Shown in pieces: positions 1-5,197 of a DNA stretch of 7,669 bases. This DNA is from Candidatus Pacearchaeota archaeon (GTDB taxonomy: Archaea > Nanobdellota > Nanobdellia > Pacearchaeales > GW2011-AR1). The notes beneath the pieces are model-generated. The model was not told the origin of the DNA, ran no database searches, and saw nothing but the letters and a program-made list of their open reading frames with translations. The translations under genes were made by a program, and so were the position numbers. Position 1 is the first letter of the stretch, and each line of letters begins with the position of its first letter. The DNA is taken from NCBI GenBank assembly GCA_016234065.1, contig JACQLJ010000022.1:1-7669 (forward strand), given 5' to 3'.

Positions 1-22
1 AACCTAATTTTTTTCTTTAACT

Positions 23-937
23 ATGCTTCATGTTTTGGAATCACAGCAATTTTCAAAAGAGGTTCTTTACAAACTTTTTAAGAAAGCTGAAGAATTAAGA
101 GAAAAATCTAGCGATTTATTAAAGGGCAAAATACTTGCAACTCTTTTTTACGAACCAAGCACAAGAACTCGGCTTAGTTTTGAATCAGCAATGCTTAAAC
201 TTGGGGGTAAAATTATTTCAACTGAAAATGCTAAAGAATTTTCATCTGCAATAAAAGGAGAGTCGCTTAGAGATACTATAAAAGTTATTTCATCATACGC
301 AGATTGCATTGTTATAAGGCATTATGAAGATGGCGCTGCTAAAGAGGCATCAGAATCCAGTAAGGTCCCTATAATAAATGGTGGCGACGGAAAAGGGCAG
401 CATCCAACTCAGGGGCTGCTTGATATTTACACAATTTACAGGGAATTAGGAAGATTGGACAACTTAAAAGTTGCTATTGTCGGCGACTTGAAGAATGGCA
501 GAACAGCGAGATCGCTTTCATACCTGCTCGCAAAATTTGAAGGAATAGAGGTGGTTTTTATTTCACCTGAGAATTTGAAGATGGAAGATGACATAAAGGA
601 ATATCTTGAAAGAAAAAATGTAAAGTTCAGCGAAGGCGGAGAGTTGAATAAAGTGATATCTGAAGTAGATGTTATATACATGACTAGAATACAGAAAGAA
701 AGAATATCAAATGATGATTATATAAAAGCAAATGGGAAATTTGTAATAAATGAGGAGAATTTTCATTTGATAAAATCAGGTGCTCGGCTAATGCATCCTT
801 TGCCGCATGTTGAGGAAATTTCGCTTTCAAAAGAAACAGAAGAAAACGATGAAAGGGTTGCTTATTTTCGGCAGTCAGAAAACGGATTGTATGTAAGAAT
901 GGCGTTGCTTGACATGATTCTTAATGGAGAGAATTAA
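23..937 (+). CDS. pyrB: Aspartate carbamoyltransferase catalytic chain
   Basis: This cytoplasmic enzyme catalyses the committed step of pyrimidine synthesis: carbamoyl phosphate plus L-aspartate gives N-carbamoyl-aspartate. The 304-residue length matches the catalytic chain of the family. The carbamoyl-phosphate motif STRTR is at residues 46-50, followed by a Ser-x3-Lys-Gly loop (S74, K78) and R99-H100. The HPTQ motif is at 127-130 and the TRxQKER aspartate-site motif at 221-227. The usual HPLPRVDEI motif reads HPLPHVEEI (258-266), so the normally conserved Arg after LP is His (CAT codon). Ornithine carbamoyltransferase is unlikely because the second half follows the aspartate-enzyme pattern. 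The ATG at 23 matches the usual N-terminus; only 22 T-rich bases precede it, so its promoter may lie partly outside the window. No regulatory chain (pyrI) is visible next to it. Confidence 0.96.
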   Translation: MLHVLESQQFSKEVLYKLFKKAEELREKSSDLLKGKILATLFYEPSTRTRLSFESAMLKLGGKIISTENAKEFSSAIKGESLRDTIKVISSYADCIVIRHYEDGAAKEASESSKVPIINGGDGKGQHPTQGLLDIYTIYRELGRLDNLKVAIVGDLKNGRTARSLSYLLAKFEGIEVVFISPENLKMEDDIKEYLERKNVKFSEGGELNKVISEVDVIYMTRIQKERISNDDYIKANGKFVINEENFHLIKSGARLMHPLPHVEEISLSKETEENDERVAYFRQSENGLYVRMALLDMILNGEN

Positions 938-991
938 AAGCAAAATACCTAATATGTATGAAATTCCTCGCAGTTTTATTTCATGAAAACT

Positions 992-1008
992 CCGAAAGTA
1001 TTAAATAA
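992..1008 (+). promoter_or_regulatory. BRE/TATA promoter of the PolX-DUF167-ASCH operon
   Basis: A purine-rich BRE-like CCGAAA (992-997) is followed by TATTAAATAA (999-1008), centred about 25 bp before the ATG at 1029. There is no Shine-Dalgarno sequence, so a leaderless transcript starting at or next to the ATG is inferred. The 91-bp gap after pyrB that holds this site shows nothing else recognisable. Confidence 0.65.
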
Positions 1009-1028
1009 ATTCTTTATTTTATTTTGAT

Positions 1029-1532
1029 ATGAAAAAAGTAGTGATAAAGAAGGGGAAAGTTGTTTTTAGAAGGGAAGGGAATTTTGTTACGCATTTAGCA
1101 CATAAAGTTGTTAAAGAGTTAAAACGTTTTTCATATAGAATTCAGATTGTCGGAAGCATTAGAAGAAAAGAAAAAAATCCTGTTGATATAGATGTAGTTT
1201 TGATTCCTAAAAACAGAGAAAAATTAGAGGGTTTTATGAGAAAAAAAGCAAGATTCTTGAGTGGTGGCGAGCAAAAATCATACTGGATGTTTCGCGGTGT
1301 GAAAATTGAATTATATTATGCCAAAAAAGATGAGTGGGGCTCAATGCTTTTGGCTTATTCAAGCAGATTTGGCGCGGGAATAGGATTGAGAATTGTTGCG
1401 ATGAGAAAAGGTTTCAAATTAAATCAGCATGGACTTTTTAGGAGAAGAACAGGTGAAAAAATTGCAGGAAAAACAGAAAGGGAAATTTATCACGCTCTTG
1501 GAAGACCATATAAGGAGCCGTGGGAAAGATGA
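1029..1532 (+). CDS. Minimal polymerase-X-like DNA nucleotidyltransferase
   Basis: This 167-residue protein resembles only the palm and thumb part of family X DNA polymerases, which fill short gaps in DNA repair. Visible motifs are the nucleotide-binding GSIRR (42-46), the acidic pair DID (53-55), a third acidic position in VKIELYY (E94), a degenerate version of the TGS...R region (111-121), GFKLNQHGLF (128-137), and the terminal IAGKTEREIYHALGRPYKEP block (145-164) typical of PolX. It lacks the N-terminal 8-kDa lyase domain and the C-terminal PHP exonuclease domain of bacterial/archaeal PolX. In size it is like the very small African swine fever virus PolX. The third catalytic Asp is replaced by Glu. 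Its stop overlaps the next start by ATGA, so it heads an operon. The family is clear; polymerase activity is inferred. Confidence 0.85.
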   Translation: MKKVVIKKGKVVFRREGNFVTHLAHKVVKELKRFSYRIQIVGSIRRKEKNPVDIDVVLIPKNREKLEGFMRKKARFLSGGEQKSYWMFRGVKIELYYAKKDEWGSMLLAYSSRFGAGIGLRIVAMRKGFKLNQHGLFRRRTGEKIAGKTEREIYHALGRPYKEPWER

Positions 1533-1741
1533 AAATAAAAATAAAAGTCCATTCTAATTCTTCACAGGAAAAAACAAAAGAAATTGATAGTAAGAATTTT
1601 GAAGTGTGGCTTAAAGAAAAAGCGGTTGATAATAAAGCTAATACTGAGTTAACAAAAATCTTGAAAAAATATTTCAAAACTCAAGTAAACATTGTATCTG
1701 GATTTACATCAAGAAATAAAATTGTTGAAGTTTTTGAGTAA
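1529..1741 (+). CDS. DUF167 (YggU/COG1872) family protein
   Basis: A small 70-residue protein of the DUF167 family, whose biochemical role is not established. The family signature is clear: KEKAVDNKANTEL (29-41, usually VKAPPVDGKANEAL), then a helix with ILKKYF, and VNIVSGFTSRNKIVEV (53-68), matching the usual SGxTSRxKxV. The ATG at 1529 is preferred over an in-frame GTG at 1520. It forms a 4-nt ATGA overlap with the upstream PolX-like gene, begins directly with the family's first strand, and has AAGGAG (1512-1517) about 11 nt upstream. The next gene starts immediately after its stop, so the three genes are probably cotranscribed and translationally coupled. Confidence 0.88.
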   Translation: MKIKIKVHSNSSQEKTKEIDSKNFEVWLKEKAVDNKANTELTKILKKYFKTQVNIVSGFTSRNKIVEVFE

Positions 1742-2116
1742 ATGAAATCATTATCACTTAAACAACCTTATGCGGAACTTGTTGTCTGCGGAAAGAAGAC
1801 GATTGAGTTAAGAAAATGGAAAACAAATTTTAGGGGTGAGTTTTTTATTCATGCTTCTAAAAATCCCGATAAAAACGCAATGAAAAAATTTAATTTTACA
1901 GAGTTACCCTTGGGTTTTATTATTGGAAAGGCAGAATTAATTGATATAAAAAAATACAACAAAGAAGATTTTGGAAATGATTCAGATAAGCATCTAGCAG
2001 ATTTGTCATTTGGGAGTTTTGGCTTTATCTTAAAAAATGCTAAAAGAATAAATCCGATTATTCCCGCAAAAGGGAAATTAAATTTTTGGGAGTTTAATGA
2101 AGCAGAACTGATTTAA
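1742..2116 (+). CDS. ASCH-domain RNA/nucleotide-binding protein
   Basis: A 124-residue single-domain ASCH protein. ASCH domains share the PUA-like beta-barrel fold and are thought to act in RNA binding or modified-nucleoside handling; some small ones are amidohydrolases of N4-acetylcytidine. The N-terminal block LSLKQPYAELVVCGKKTIEL (4-23) followed by RKW contains the GxKxxExR signature (G17, K18, E22, R24). RGEFFIHASK (31-40) and the closing GFILKNAKRI...GKLNFWEF (94-118) also match the family. It starts at the first base after the DUF167 stop, so it is the third gene of the operon. Its last 23 bp overlap the 3' end of the converging GNAT gene. The domain is sure; the substrate cannot be told from sequence. 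Confidence 0.88.
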   Translation: MKSLSLKQPYAELVVCGKKTIELRKWKTNFRGEFFIHASKNPDKNAMKKFNFTELPLGFIIGKAELIDIKKYNKEDFGNDSDKHLADLSFGSFGFILKNAKRINPIIPAKGKLNFWEFNEAELI

Positions 2117-2600
2117 CTAAGAATATTCTTCTTGAGTCATACAATTTATCTCTGAATTTTACCATAACAACATCATTATGAGAGTCATAAAGAGGAACTT
2201 CTGCTATAGGGATATATTTTTGTGAAGCTAGGAAATTAATTATTTGTCCTTGCTCTTTTCTTGCATCAATAGTTATTGCGGCAGAGTTTTGCATTTCTAA
2301 TTCAGCTTGTTTTAACATAAACGCAGCGAAATGCCTTCCTCTTAATTCAGGGAGGACTCTTATATTTTTAATCTCATAAAAATTTGGAACTTGTTTGTGT
2401 TTTTGAAAAATAATATCTCCTAAAACAATTCCATTGCTATAAGCCAGAATGCCGTGTTTTTGTCCTGAACTTAATTCCTCACCCGTTCTTATAATCCAAT
2501 CTTGATAATTAGGATACCCTAAATCTTGCTCGGCAACAAACCCTATTGCTTGTTTGAGATTTCTTAGATTTATTTCTCTAAAAACATAGTCGAGGAACAT
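2094..2600 (-). CDS. GNAT-family N-acetyltransferase
   Basis: A 168-residue protein with the layout of a GCN5-related N-acetyltransferase, which transfers acetyl from acetyl-CoA to an amine. The acetyl-CoA segment is IRVLPELRGRHFAAFML (80-96), a strand followed by the pyrophosphate-binding loop and helix. The canonical (Q/R)xxGx(G/A) loop reads RGRHFA, so the central Gly is His. A second strand ITIDARKEQGQIINFLASQKYIPIAEV (109-135) matches the usual late 'N..A..FY...GF' helix-strand region. The substrate is unknown. The ATG at 2600 is preceded by a TATA-like element centred about 24 bp upstream with no Shine-Dalgarno, suggesting a leaderless message. It is divergent from the metallopeptidase gene and convergent, with overlap, on the ASCH gene. 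Confidence 0.78.
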   Translation of the reverse strand: MFLDYVFREINLRNLKQAIGFVAEQDLGYPNYQDWIIRTGEELSSGQKHGILAYSNGIVLGDIIFQKHKQVPNFYEIKNIRVLPELRGRHFAAFMLKQAELEMQNSAAITIDARKEQGQIINFLASQKYIPIAEVPLYDSHNDVVMVKFRDKLYDSRRIFLVKSVLLH

Positions 2601-2621
2601 CTAAAAAATACAAAATAAAAG

Positions 2622-2627
2622 TTTAAA
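2622..2627. promoter_or_regulatory. Shared symmetric TATA element for two divergent genes
   Basis: The self-complementary hexamer TTTAAA sits in the 50-bp gap between the GNAT gene (minus strand, start at 2600) and the metallopeptidase gene (plus strand, start at 2651). Its centre is about 24 bp from one ATG and 26 bp from the other, the expected spacing for leaderless archaeal promoters in both directions. No other well-placed TATA-like block was seen for either gene, though the gap is AT-rich. Confidence 0.5.
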
Positions 2628-2650
2628 AGAATTATTGTGGTAGTTAGGTT

Positions 2651-3040
2651 ATGAAATACGAAGATGCTCCTGATTTGCAAATGCAAGTAAATGAAGTAGC
2701 GAGGATACTATTTCCCCATGTCATCCTTGAGAGGGTAAAATGTTTTAGGAGTTATGGAAGTTCTTCCAGAAACACCATAGCAAGATGTCACGCTTTAGGC
2801 AAATTAATGCAAAAAACTTTAGATATCAAGGCACATTATGCCATTGAGTTCATCACAGAAAATTTTGAAAAACTAAGCAAAAAAGAAAAAACAAAAGTAA
2901 TAGTTCATGAATTAATGCATATCCCAAAGACATTTGGTGGCGGATTTAAACATCATGACTTTGTATGCGAGAAAAATGTAAATTTTTATTGTAAAAGATT
3001 TGAGGAACACAAAAAACAAAGAAATGGAAATATATTTTAA
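2651..3040 (+). CDS. Putative zinc metallopeptidase (phage-metallopeptidase-like, HELMH)
   Basis: A 129-residue protein with a gluzincin-type zinc motif HELMH (86-90: zinc ligands H86 and H90, catalytic E87) continuing as IPKTFGGGFKHH, which supplies H101 or H102 as a possible third ligand. The preceding pattern also matches a family of small putative metallopeptidases found in archaea and phages: CFRSYGSSSRNTIARCHALG (31-50), and then a strand with YAIEFITENFEKLSKKEK. The substrate is unknown, and no signal peptide is present, so it is probably cytoplasmic. The start is the first ATG after the divergent promoter element at 2622-2627; the region before it has no Shine-Dalgarno. Its end overlaps the start of the DUF192 gene by 17 nt, suggesting cotranscription. 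Confidence 0.82.
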   Translation: MKYEDAPDLQMQVNEVARILFPHVILERVKCFRSYGSSSRNTIARCHALGKLMQKTLDIKAHYAIEFITENFEKLSKKEKTKVIVHELMHIPKTFGGGFKHHDFVCEKNVNFYCKRFEEHKKQRNGNIF

Positions 3041-3389
3041 AAGTAGGAAAATAAAGATCCAAGTAGAGAAGGTTTCAATTTATAGCACAGGGTTGATTTT
3101 TAGGACAAAAAATGCAAGCAATTTGTTTTTTAATACCAAAGGCAAAAATCTTGCCTTGACAGCATTATTTGTTTTTTTTCCTTTTCTTATTTTATGGATT
3201 GACAAAAAAAATAAAGTCGTTGATTTTAAGATTGCGAGGCCGTTTACGACGAGAATAACTTCTAAAAGAGATTTTTACTCTATTGTAGAAATTCCATTTA
3301 ATAGTAAAAACACAAGAATCATTACATTTTTCGTCGGTAAAAAGAAAATGAAGATTTTCAAGTTTTCCCGTCTTTTTTTCCGTCGGTAA
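3024..3389 (+). CDS. DUF192 (COG1430) family protein
   Basis: A 121-residue protein of the DUF192 family, a small beta-rich domain of unknown role. Recognisable blocks are TGLIFRTK (22-29; family GLMFR), LFF (34-36), and the core ALFVFFPFLILWIDKKNKVV (47-66; family 'FPL.v.wlD..g.VV'). After these come RPFT (72-75) and YSIVEIPFN (85-93; family 'yvlElp.G'). The hydrophobic stretch 43-59 is the family's buried strand, not a confident membrane segment. The ATG at 3024 is chosen over a TTG at 3000. Both lie inside the metallopeptidase gene, but ATG begins next to the conserved region and leaves a 17-nt overlap. The basic C-terminus (105-121) spans a direct repeat and does not resemble the usual family end. 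Confidence 0.78.
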   Translation: MEIYFKSRKIKIQVEKVSIYSTGLIFRTKNASNLFFNTKGKNLALTALFVFFPFLILWIDKKNKVVDFKIARPFTTRITSKRDFYSIVEIPFNSKNTRIITFFVGKKKMKIFKFSRLFFRR

Positions 3390-3397
3390 AAAGAAAA
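3332..3397 (+). repeat. Direct repeat, two copies of a 17-mer
   Basis: The sequence CGTCGGTAAAAAGAAAA occurs at 3332-3348 and again at 3381-3397, both after a T-rich run. The second copy has an extra C before it, which shifts the reading frame and makes the GGTAA give the stop of the DUF192 gene. That copy also directly abuts the TATA element of the next gene. It looks like a short local duplication. Confidence 0.85.
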
Positions 3398-3399
3398 GA

Positions 3400-3408
3400 T
3401 TTAAATAT
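3400..3408 (+). promoter_or_regulatory. TATA promoter of the 43-residue protein gene
   Basis: TTTAAATAT is preceded by the purine-rich AAAAAGAAAAGA, a good BRE-like context. Transcription would be expected to start around 3428-3431, giving a leader of roughly 25 nt that carries the Shine-Dalgarno site. This differs from the leaderless arrangement elsewhere in the window. Confidence 0.65.
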
Positions 3409-3440
3409 GTCTTATCCTTTACTTATTAAGATTATTAAAA

Positions 3441-3446
3441 GGAGGT
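3441..3446 (+). promoter_or_regulatory. Strong Shine-Dalgarno site GGAGGT
   Basis: GGAGGT (GGAGGU in the mRNA) ends 7 nt before the ATG at 3454. It is the most complete anti-16S match upstream of any gene here and is the main evidence that the very short ORF is translated. Confidence 0.85.
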
Positions 3447-3453
3447 ATTAAAA

Positions 3454-3585
3454 ATGGGAAGAATTGTTGTGCACAAAGTTATAAAGAGAAGGCCAGGACA
3501 CCTTTACTATGTTGATGGAGCAGGAAATGTCTGCGAAGCAGTTATGGCTAGAGGCGGAAAAAAGAAGAAAAAAAAGAGAAGGTAA
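3454..3585 (+). CDS. Small basic protein, 43 residues, Lys/Arg tail
   Basis: A 43-residue ORF I cannot name with confidence. The body MGRIVVHKVIKRRPGHLYYV (1-20) followed by DGAGNVCEAVMARGG reads like a compact beta-hairpin with a tyrosine pair and a D-G-x-G-N turn. It ends in six Lys and two Arg (36-43), a tail typical of proteins that bind ribosomal RNA or other nucleic acid. There is a single Cys (C27), so no zinc site of its own. A good TATA box, a short leader with GGAGGT and a following T-run terminator make it a self-contained, probably highly expressed gene. Nucleic-acid or ribosome binding is an inference from charge and expression signals only. I have the impression that similar small proteins occur in other DPANN genomes, but cannot verify it here. 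Confidence 0.85.
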   Translation: MGRIVVHKVIKRRPGHLYYVDGAGNVCEAVMARGGKKKKKKRR

Positions 3586-3598
3586 TTCTCTAAAATTA

Positions 3599-3610
3599 TT
3601 TTTTTATTTT
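3599..3610 (+). terminator. Oligo-T terminator after the small basic protein gene
   Basis: A run of seven T, one A and four T begins 14 nt after the stop codon. Archaeal RNA polymerase typically stops at such T-runs without a hairpin. The next promoter element follows immediately, so this probably insulates the 43-residue gene from the kae1 operon. Confidence 0.55.
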
Positions 3611-3617
3611 CATAAGA

Positions 3618-3625
3618 TTTTTTAA
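3618..3625 (+). promoter_or_regulatory. TATA-like promoter of the small ORF-kae1 operon
   Basis: TTTTTTAA is centred about 25 bp before the ATG at 3647, the spacing of a leaderless promoter. No comparable element is placed correctly in front of the kae1 ATG at 3811, which supports cotranscription from here. The element itself is weak in sequence. Confidence 0.45.
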
Positions 3626-3646
3626 CTTACTATTTCTAGTTTTTTT

Positions 3647-3814
3647 ATGAAGTCATCTCAAAGTTTTGAGAGTTCATTATCTCCTGCCAAAAAGACAAAC
3701 AAAAGATTTTCATTTATTTCCTTGGAAAGAACAAATATTTTAGACAAACTAAAGGCATTTATTGAATGGAGCAGTGAGAAAAGAGAAATAAAGATTGCTA
3801 ATGAAAAAAAATGA
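3647..3814 (+). CDS. Unknown 55-residue protein, coupled to kae1
   Basis: This 55-residue ORF is not recognised. It begins with a Ser-rich segment (MKSSQSFESSLSP), has a basic stretch (KKTNKR, 15-20), and ends with what looks like one amphipathic helix (about 29-52) rich in Lys and Glu. There are no Cys, no zinc site and no membrane segment. Evidence that it is real comes from position: a TATA-like element lies 25 bp before its ATG, and its TGA overlaps the kae1 ATG as ATGA, the same junction used elsewhere in this window. It could be a KEOPS-related accessory protein or only a translated leader that delivers ribosomes to kae1. It does not resemble Pcc1, Cgi121 or Bud32. Confidence 0.6.
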   Translation: MKSSQSFESSLSPAKKTNKRFSFISLERTNILDKLKAFIEWSSEKREIKIANEKK

Positions 3815-4794
3815 TTTTGGGAATTGAATCAACAGCGCATACTTTTGGATTAGGGATTGTGGAAAATGGGAAAGTTATTGCAAATGCCAAGGACACTTAC
3901 ACAACTAATTCAGGAGGAATTATTCCAATAGAAGCGGCGAGACATCATAAAAATGTCAGCGAAGAAGTTTATTCAAAATTCCTGCAAGAAGCAAAAATAA
4001 AAGGAAGTGAAATTGACGCAATCGCATTTTCTCAAGGGCCCGGTCTGGCTCCATGTCTTATTGAAGGAATTAAATTTGCCAAAGAGCTGTCTAGAAAATT
4101 AAACAAACCGCTAATTCCTGTGAACCACTGCATTGCTCATTTGGAAGTTGGAAAGATTACTGGAGCAAAAGATCCGGTGATGCTTTATGCTTCTGGGGCA
4201 AACACGCAAGTTATTGCATATGCATCTGAAAAATACAGAATTTTCGGAGAGACGCTTGACATCGGTATTGGAAATTTTATTGACACTTTTGCAAGATATT
4301 TGGGAATGGGATTTCCAGGAGGCCCGAAGATAGAAAAACTTGCATTGGAAAGCAAGAATTATATTGAACTTCCCTATAAAGTCAAAGGAATGGATATTGC
4401 ATTATCTGGAATATTAACTAATTTAAAACAAAAAGTTGAAAGCGGAAAATTCAGAAGAGAGGACTTAGCTTATTCAATGCAGGAGACAGTTTTTGCAATG
4501 CTCGTGGAGGTAAGTGAAAGAGCCATGGCCCACATTGGAAAAAAAGAGTTGCTTCTTGGTGGTGGAGTTGGATGCAATAAAAGATTGCAAGAAATGGCTA
4601 GAATAATGTGCGAAGAGAGAGATGCGAAATTCTTTGTTCCTGATAATTCCTTGCTGACTGATAACGGAGCAATGATTGCTTTTGCAGGAGAGATAATGTT
4701 CAAAAGTGGAATTAAATTTTCTCCGAATAAATTAAACAAATTAGACATTAAACCAAGACAAAGAACAGATGAAGTTGAAGTTACTTGGAGATGA
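3811..4794 (+). CDS. kae1: Kae1, tRNA N6-threonylcarbamoyladenosine synthase subunit
   Basis: Catalytic subunit of the archaeal KEOPS complex, which transfers the threonylcarbamoyl group from threonylcarbamoyl-AMP to A37 of ANN-decoding tRNAs. The 327-residue protein is full length for the family. The N-terminal phosphate loop GIESTAHTFG is at 4-13. The metal ligands fit H106 and H110 in NHCIAH, Y126 in LYASG, and D284 in TDNGAMIAF. FGETLDIGIGNFID (145-158), the GFPGGPKIEKLA block (167-178) and the C-terminal RTDEVEVTW (318-326) are all conserved. SGGNTQ is changed to SGANTQ. There is no C-terminal kinase domain, so this is not a Kae1-Bud32 fusion, and no bud32 is adjacent. The start overlaps the preceding ORF by ATGA. 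The next gene lies 13 bp away on the opposite strand. Confidence 0.97.
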   Translation: MILGIESTAHTFGLGIVENGKVIANAKDTYTTNSGGIIPIEAARHHKNVSEEVYSKFLQEAKIKGSEIDAIAFSQGPGLAPCLIEGIKFAKELSRKLNKPLIPVNHCIAHLEVGKITGAKDPVMLYASGANTQVIAYASEKYRIFGETLDIGIGNFIDTFARYLGMGFPGGPKIEKLALESKNYIELPYKVKGMDIALSGILTNLKQKVESGKFRREDLAYSMQETVFAMLVEVSERAMAHIGKKELLLGGGVGCNKRLQEMARIMCEERDAKFFVPDNSLLTDNGAMIAFAGEIMFKSGIKFSPNKLNKLDIKPRQRTDEVEVTWR

Positions 4795-4807
4795 AAAAAC
4801 TTCCAAT

Positions 4808-5110
4808 TTAAACGTCTAATCTTTGTGCCAATTCTAATTTGCCAGATAAATTTTTTTCTCTACTGAGTTTTTGGTATGTTCTTGCGTATTCTTCATTAGT
4901 GAACTCGTAATCTAGAAAGATTCTCTTCACAAAACCCCTATCAACGAAAAAGAAAGAACCCACCCTTGGTTTTGTTAAGATTCCAACCTTTTCTAAATAT
5001 GTGCAGGTTCTAGAAAGTTCCGGACCTTTTCCATTTGTGTTTTCAAGACGAACAATATAATCCCAATCTATCTCTCCCGACTCTTTTTTAATTTTTACTT
5101 CAATACTCAT
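4808..5110 (-). CDS. Unknown protein, possible small winged-helix
   Basis: A 100-residue protein I do not recognise. It starts with a charged strand (MSIEVKIKKE) and a WDYIVRLE segment (16-23). A probable helix follows (28-42, PELSRTCTYLEKVG) and then a hydrophobic beta-hairpin-like part ILTKPRVGSFFFVDRGFVKR (44-63). This helix-then-hairpin order, with GI-x-x-K-x-R-V-G, is reminiscent of the recognition helix and wing of a winged-helix DNA-binding domain, but that is an inference from pattern only. The ATG at 5110 is preferred over a TTG at 5131: a TATA element lies about 24 bp before the ATG and overlaps the TTG. It is convergent with kae1 (13-bp gap) and divergent from the L7Ae operon, so a role in regulating that operon is conceivable. 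Confidence 0.75.
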   Translation of the reverse strand: MSIEVKIKKESGEIDWDYIVRLENTNGKGPELSRTCTYLEKVGILTKPRVGSFFFVDRGFVKRIFLDYEFTNEEYARTYQKLSREKNLSGKLELAQRLDV

Positions 5111-5130
5111 TGAATATCTTAATCTGCTCA

Positions 5131-5138
5131 ATTTAAAA
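5131..5138 (-). promoter_or_regulatory. TATA element for the minus-strand unknown gene
   Basis: On the minus strand this reads TTTTAAAT, centred about 24-25 bp before the ATG at 5110, the leaderless spacing. Its position over the alternative TTG codon argues against the longer form of the protein. Confidence 0.55.
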
Positions 5139-5159
5139 GAATTTATATCTAAAATGCCA

Positions 5160-5176
5160 GCAAAACTTTTATAAAC
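5160..5176 (+). promoter_or_regulatory. BRE/TATA promoter of the L7Ae ribosomal operon
   Basis: GCAAAA (5160-5165) followed by CTTTTATAAAC (5166-5176) is a good BRE plus TATA pair. Using a spacing of about 26 bp, transcription would begin near 5197-5198, leaving a leader of about 105 nt before the L7Ae ATG. A weaker AT-rich block near 5271-5290 could be a second, leaderless promoter. Confidence 0.6.
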
Positions 5177-5197
5177 GAACTTTTGCGCTTGTATTTA

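Noticed and set aside
1520..1528. GTG start for the DUF167 protein
   Set aside because: It adds only three residues outside the family core; the ATG at 1529 gives the ATGA overlap.
3000..3023. TTG start for the DUF192 protein
   Set aside because: It lies further inside the metallopeptidase gene and adds charged residues with no family match; the ATG at 3024 fits.
3150..3203. Transmembrane helix in the DUF192 protein
   Set aside because: The hydrophobic stretch matches the buried core strand of DUF192, ends in WID and has no signal-peptide context.
4470..4748. Minus-strand open frame of 92 codons inside kae1
   Set aside because: It lies antisense to a highly conserved part of Kae1, lacks its own promoter or known motif, and is a shadow frame. 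The same holds for the open minus-strand frames at 436-681, 1438-1677, 5684-5881, 6135-6320 and 6948-7130.
3811..4794. Kae1-Bud32 fusion
   Set aside because: The protein ends just after RTDEVEVTW, the normal end of Kae1, with no kinase domain following.
4851..4857. T7 run as kae1 terminator
   Set aside because: A T-run lies 57 nt after the kae1 stop but inside the opposing gene; it may work as a terminator, yet one T-run in such AT-rich DNA is not enough to call it.
5111..5131. TTG start for the minus-strand unknown gene
   Set aside because: The codon lies within the TATA element, so a leaderless message from that element would begin near the ATG at 5110.
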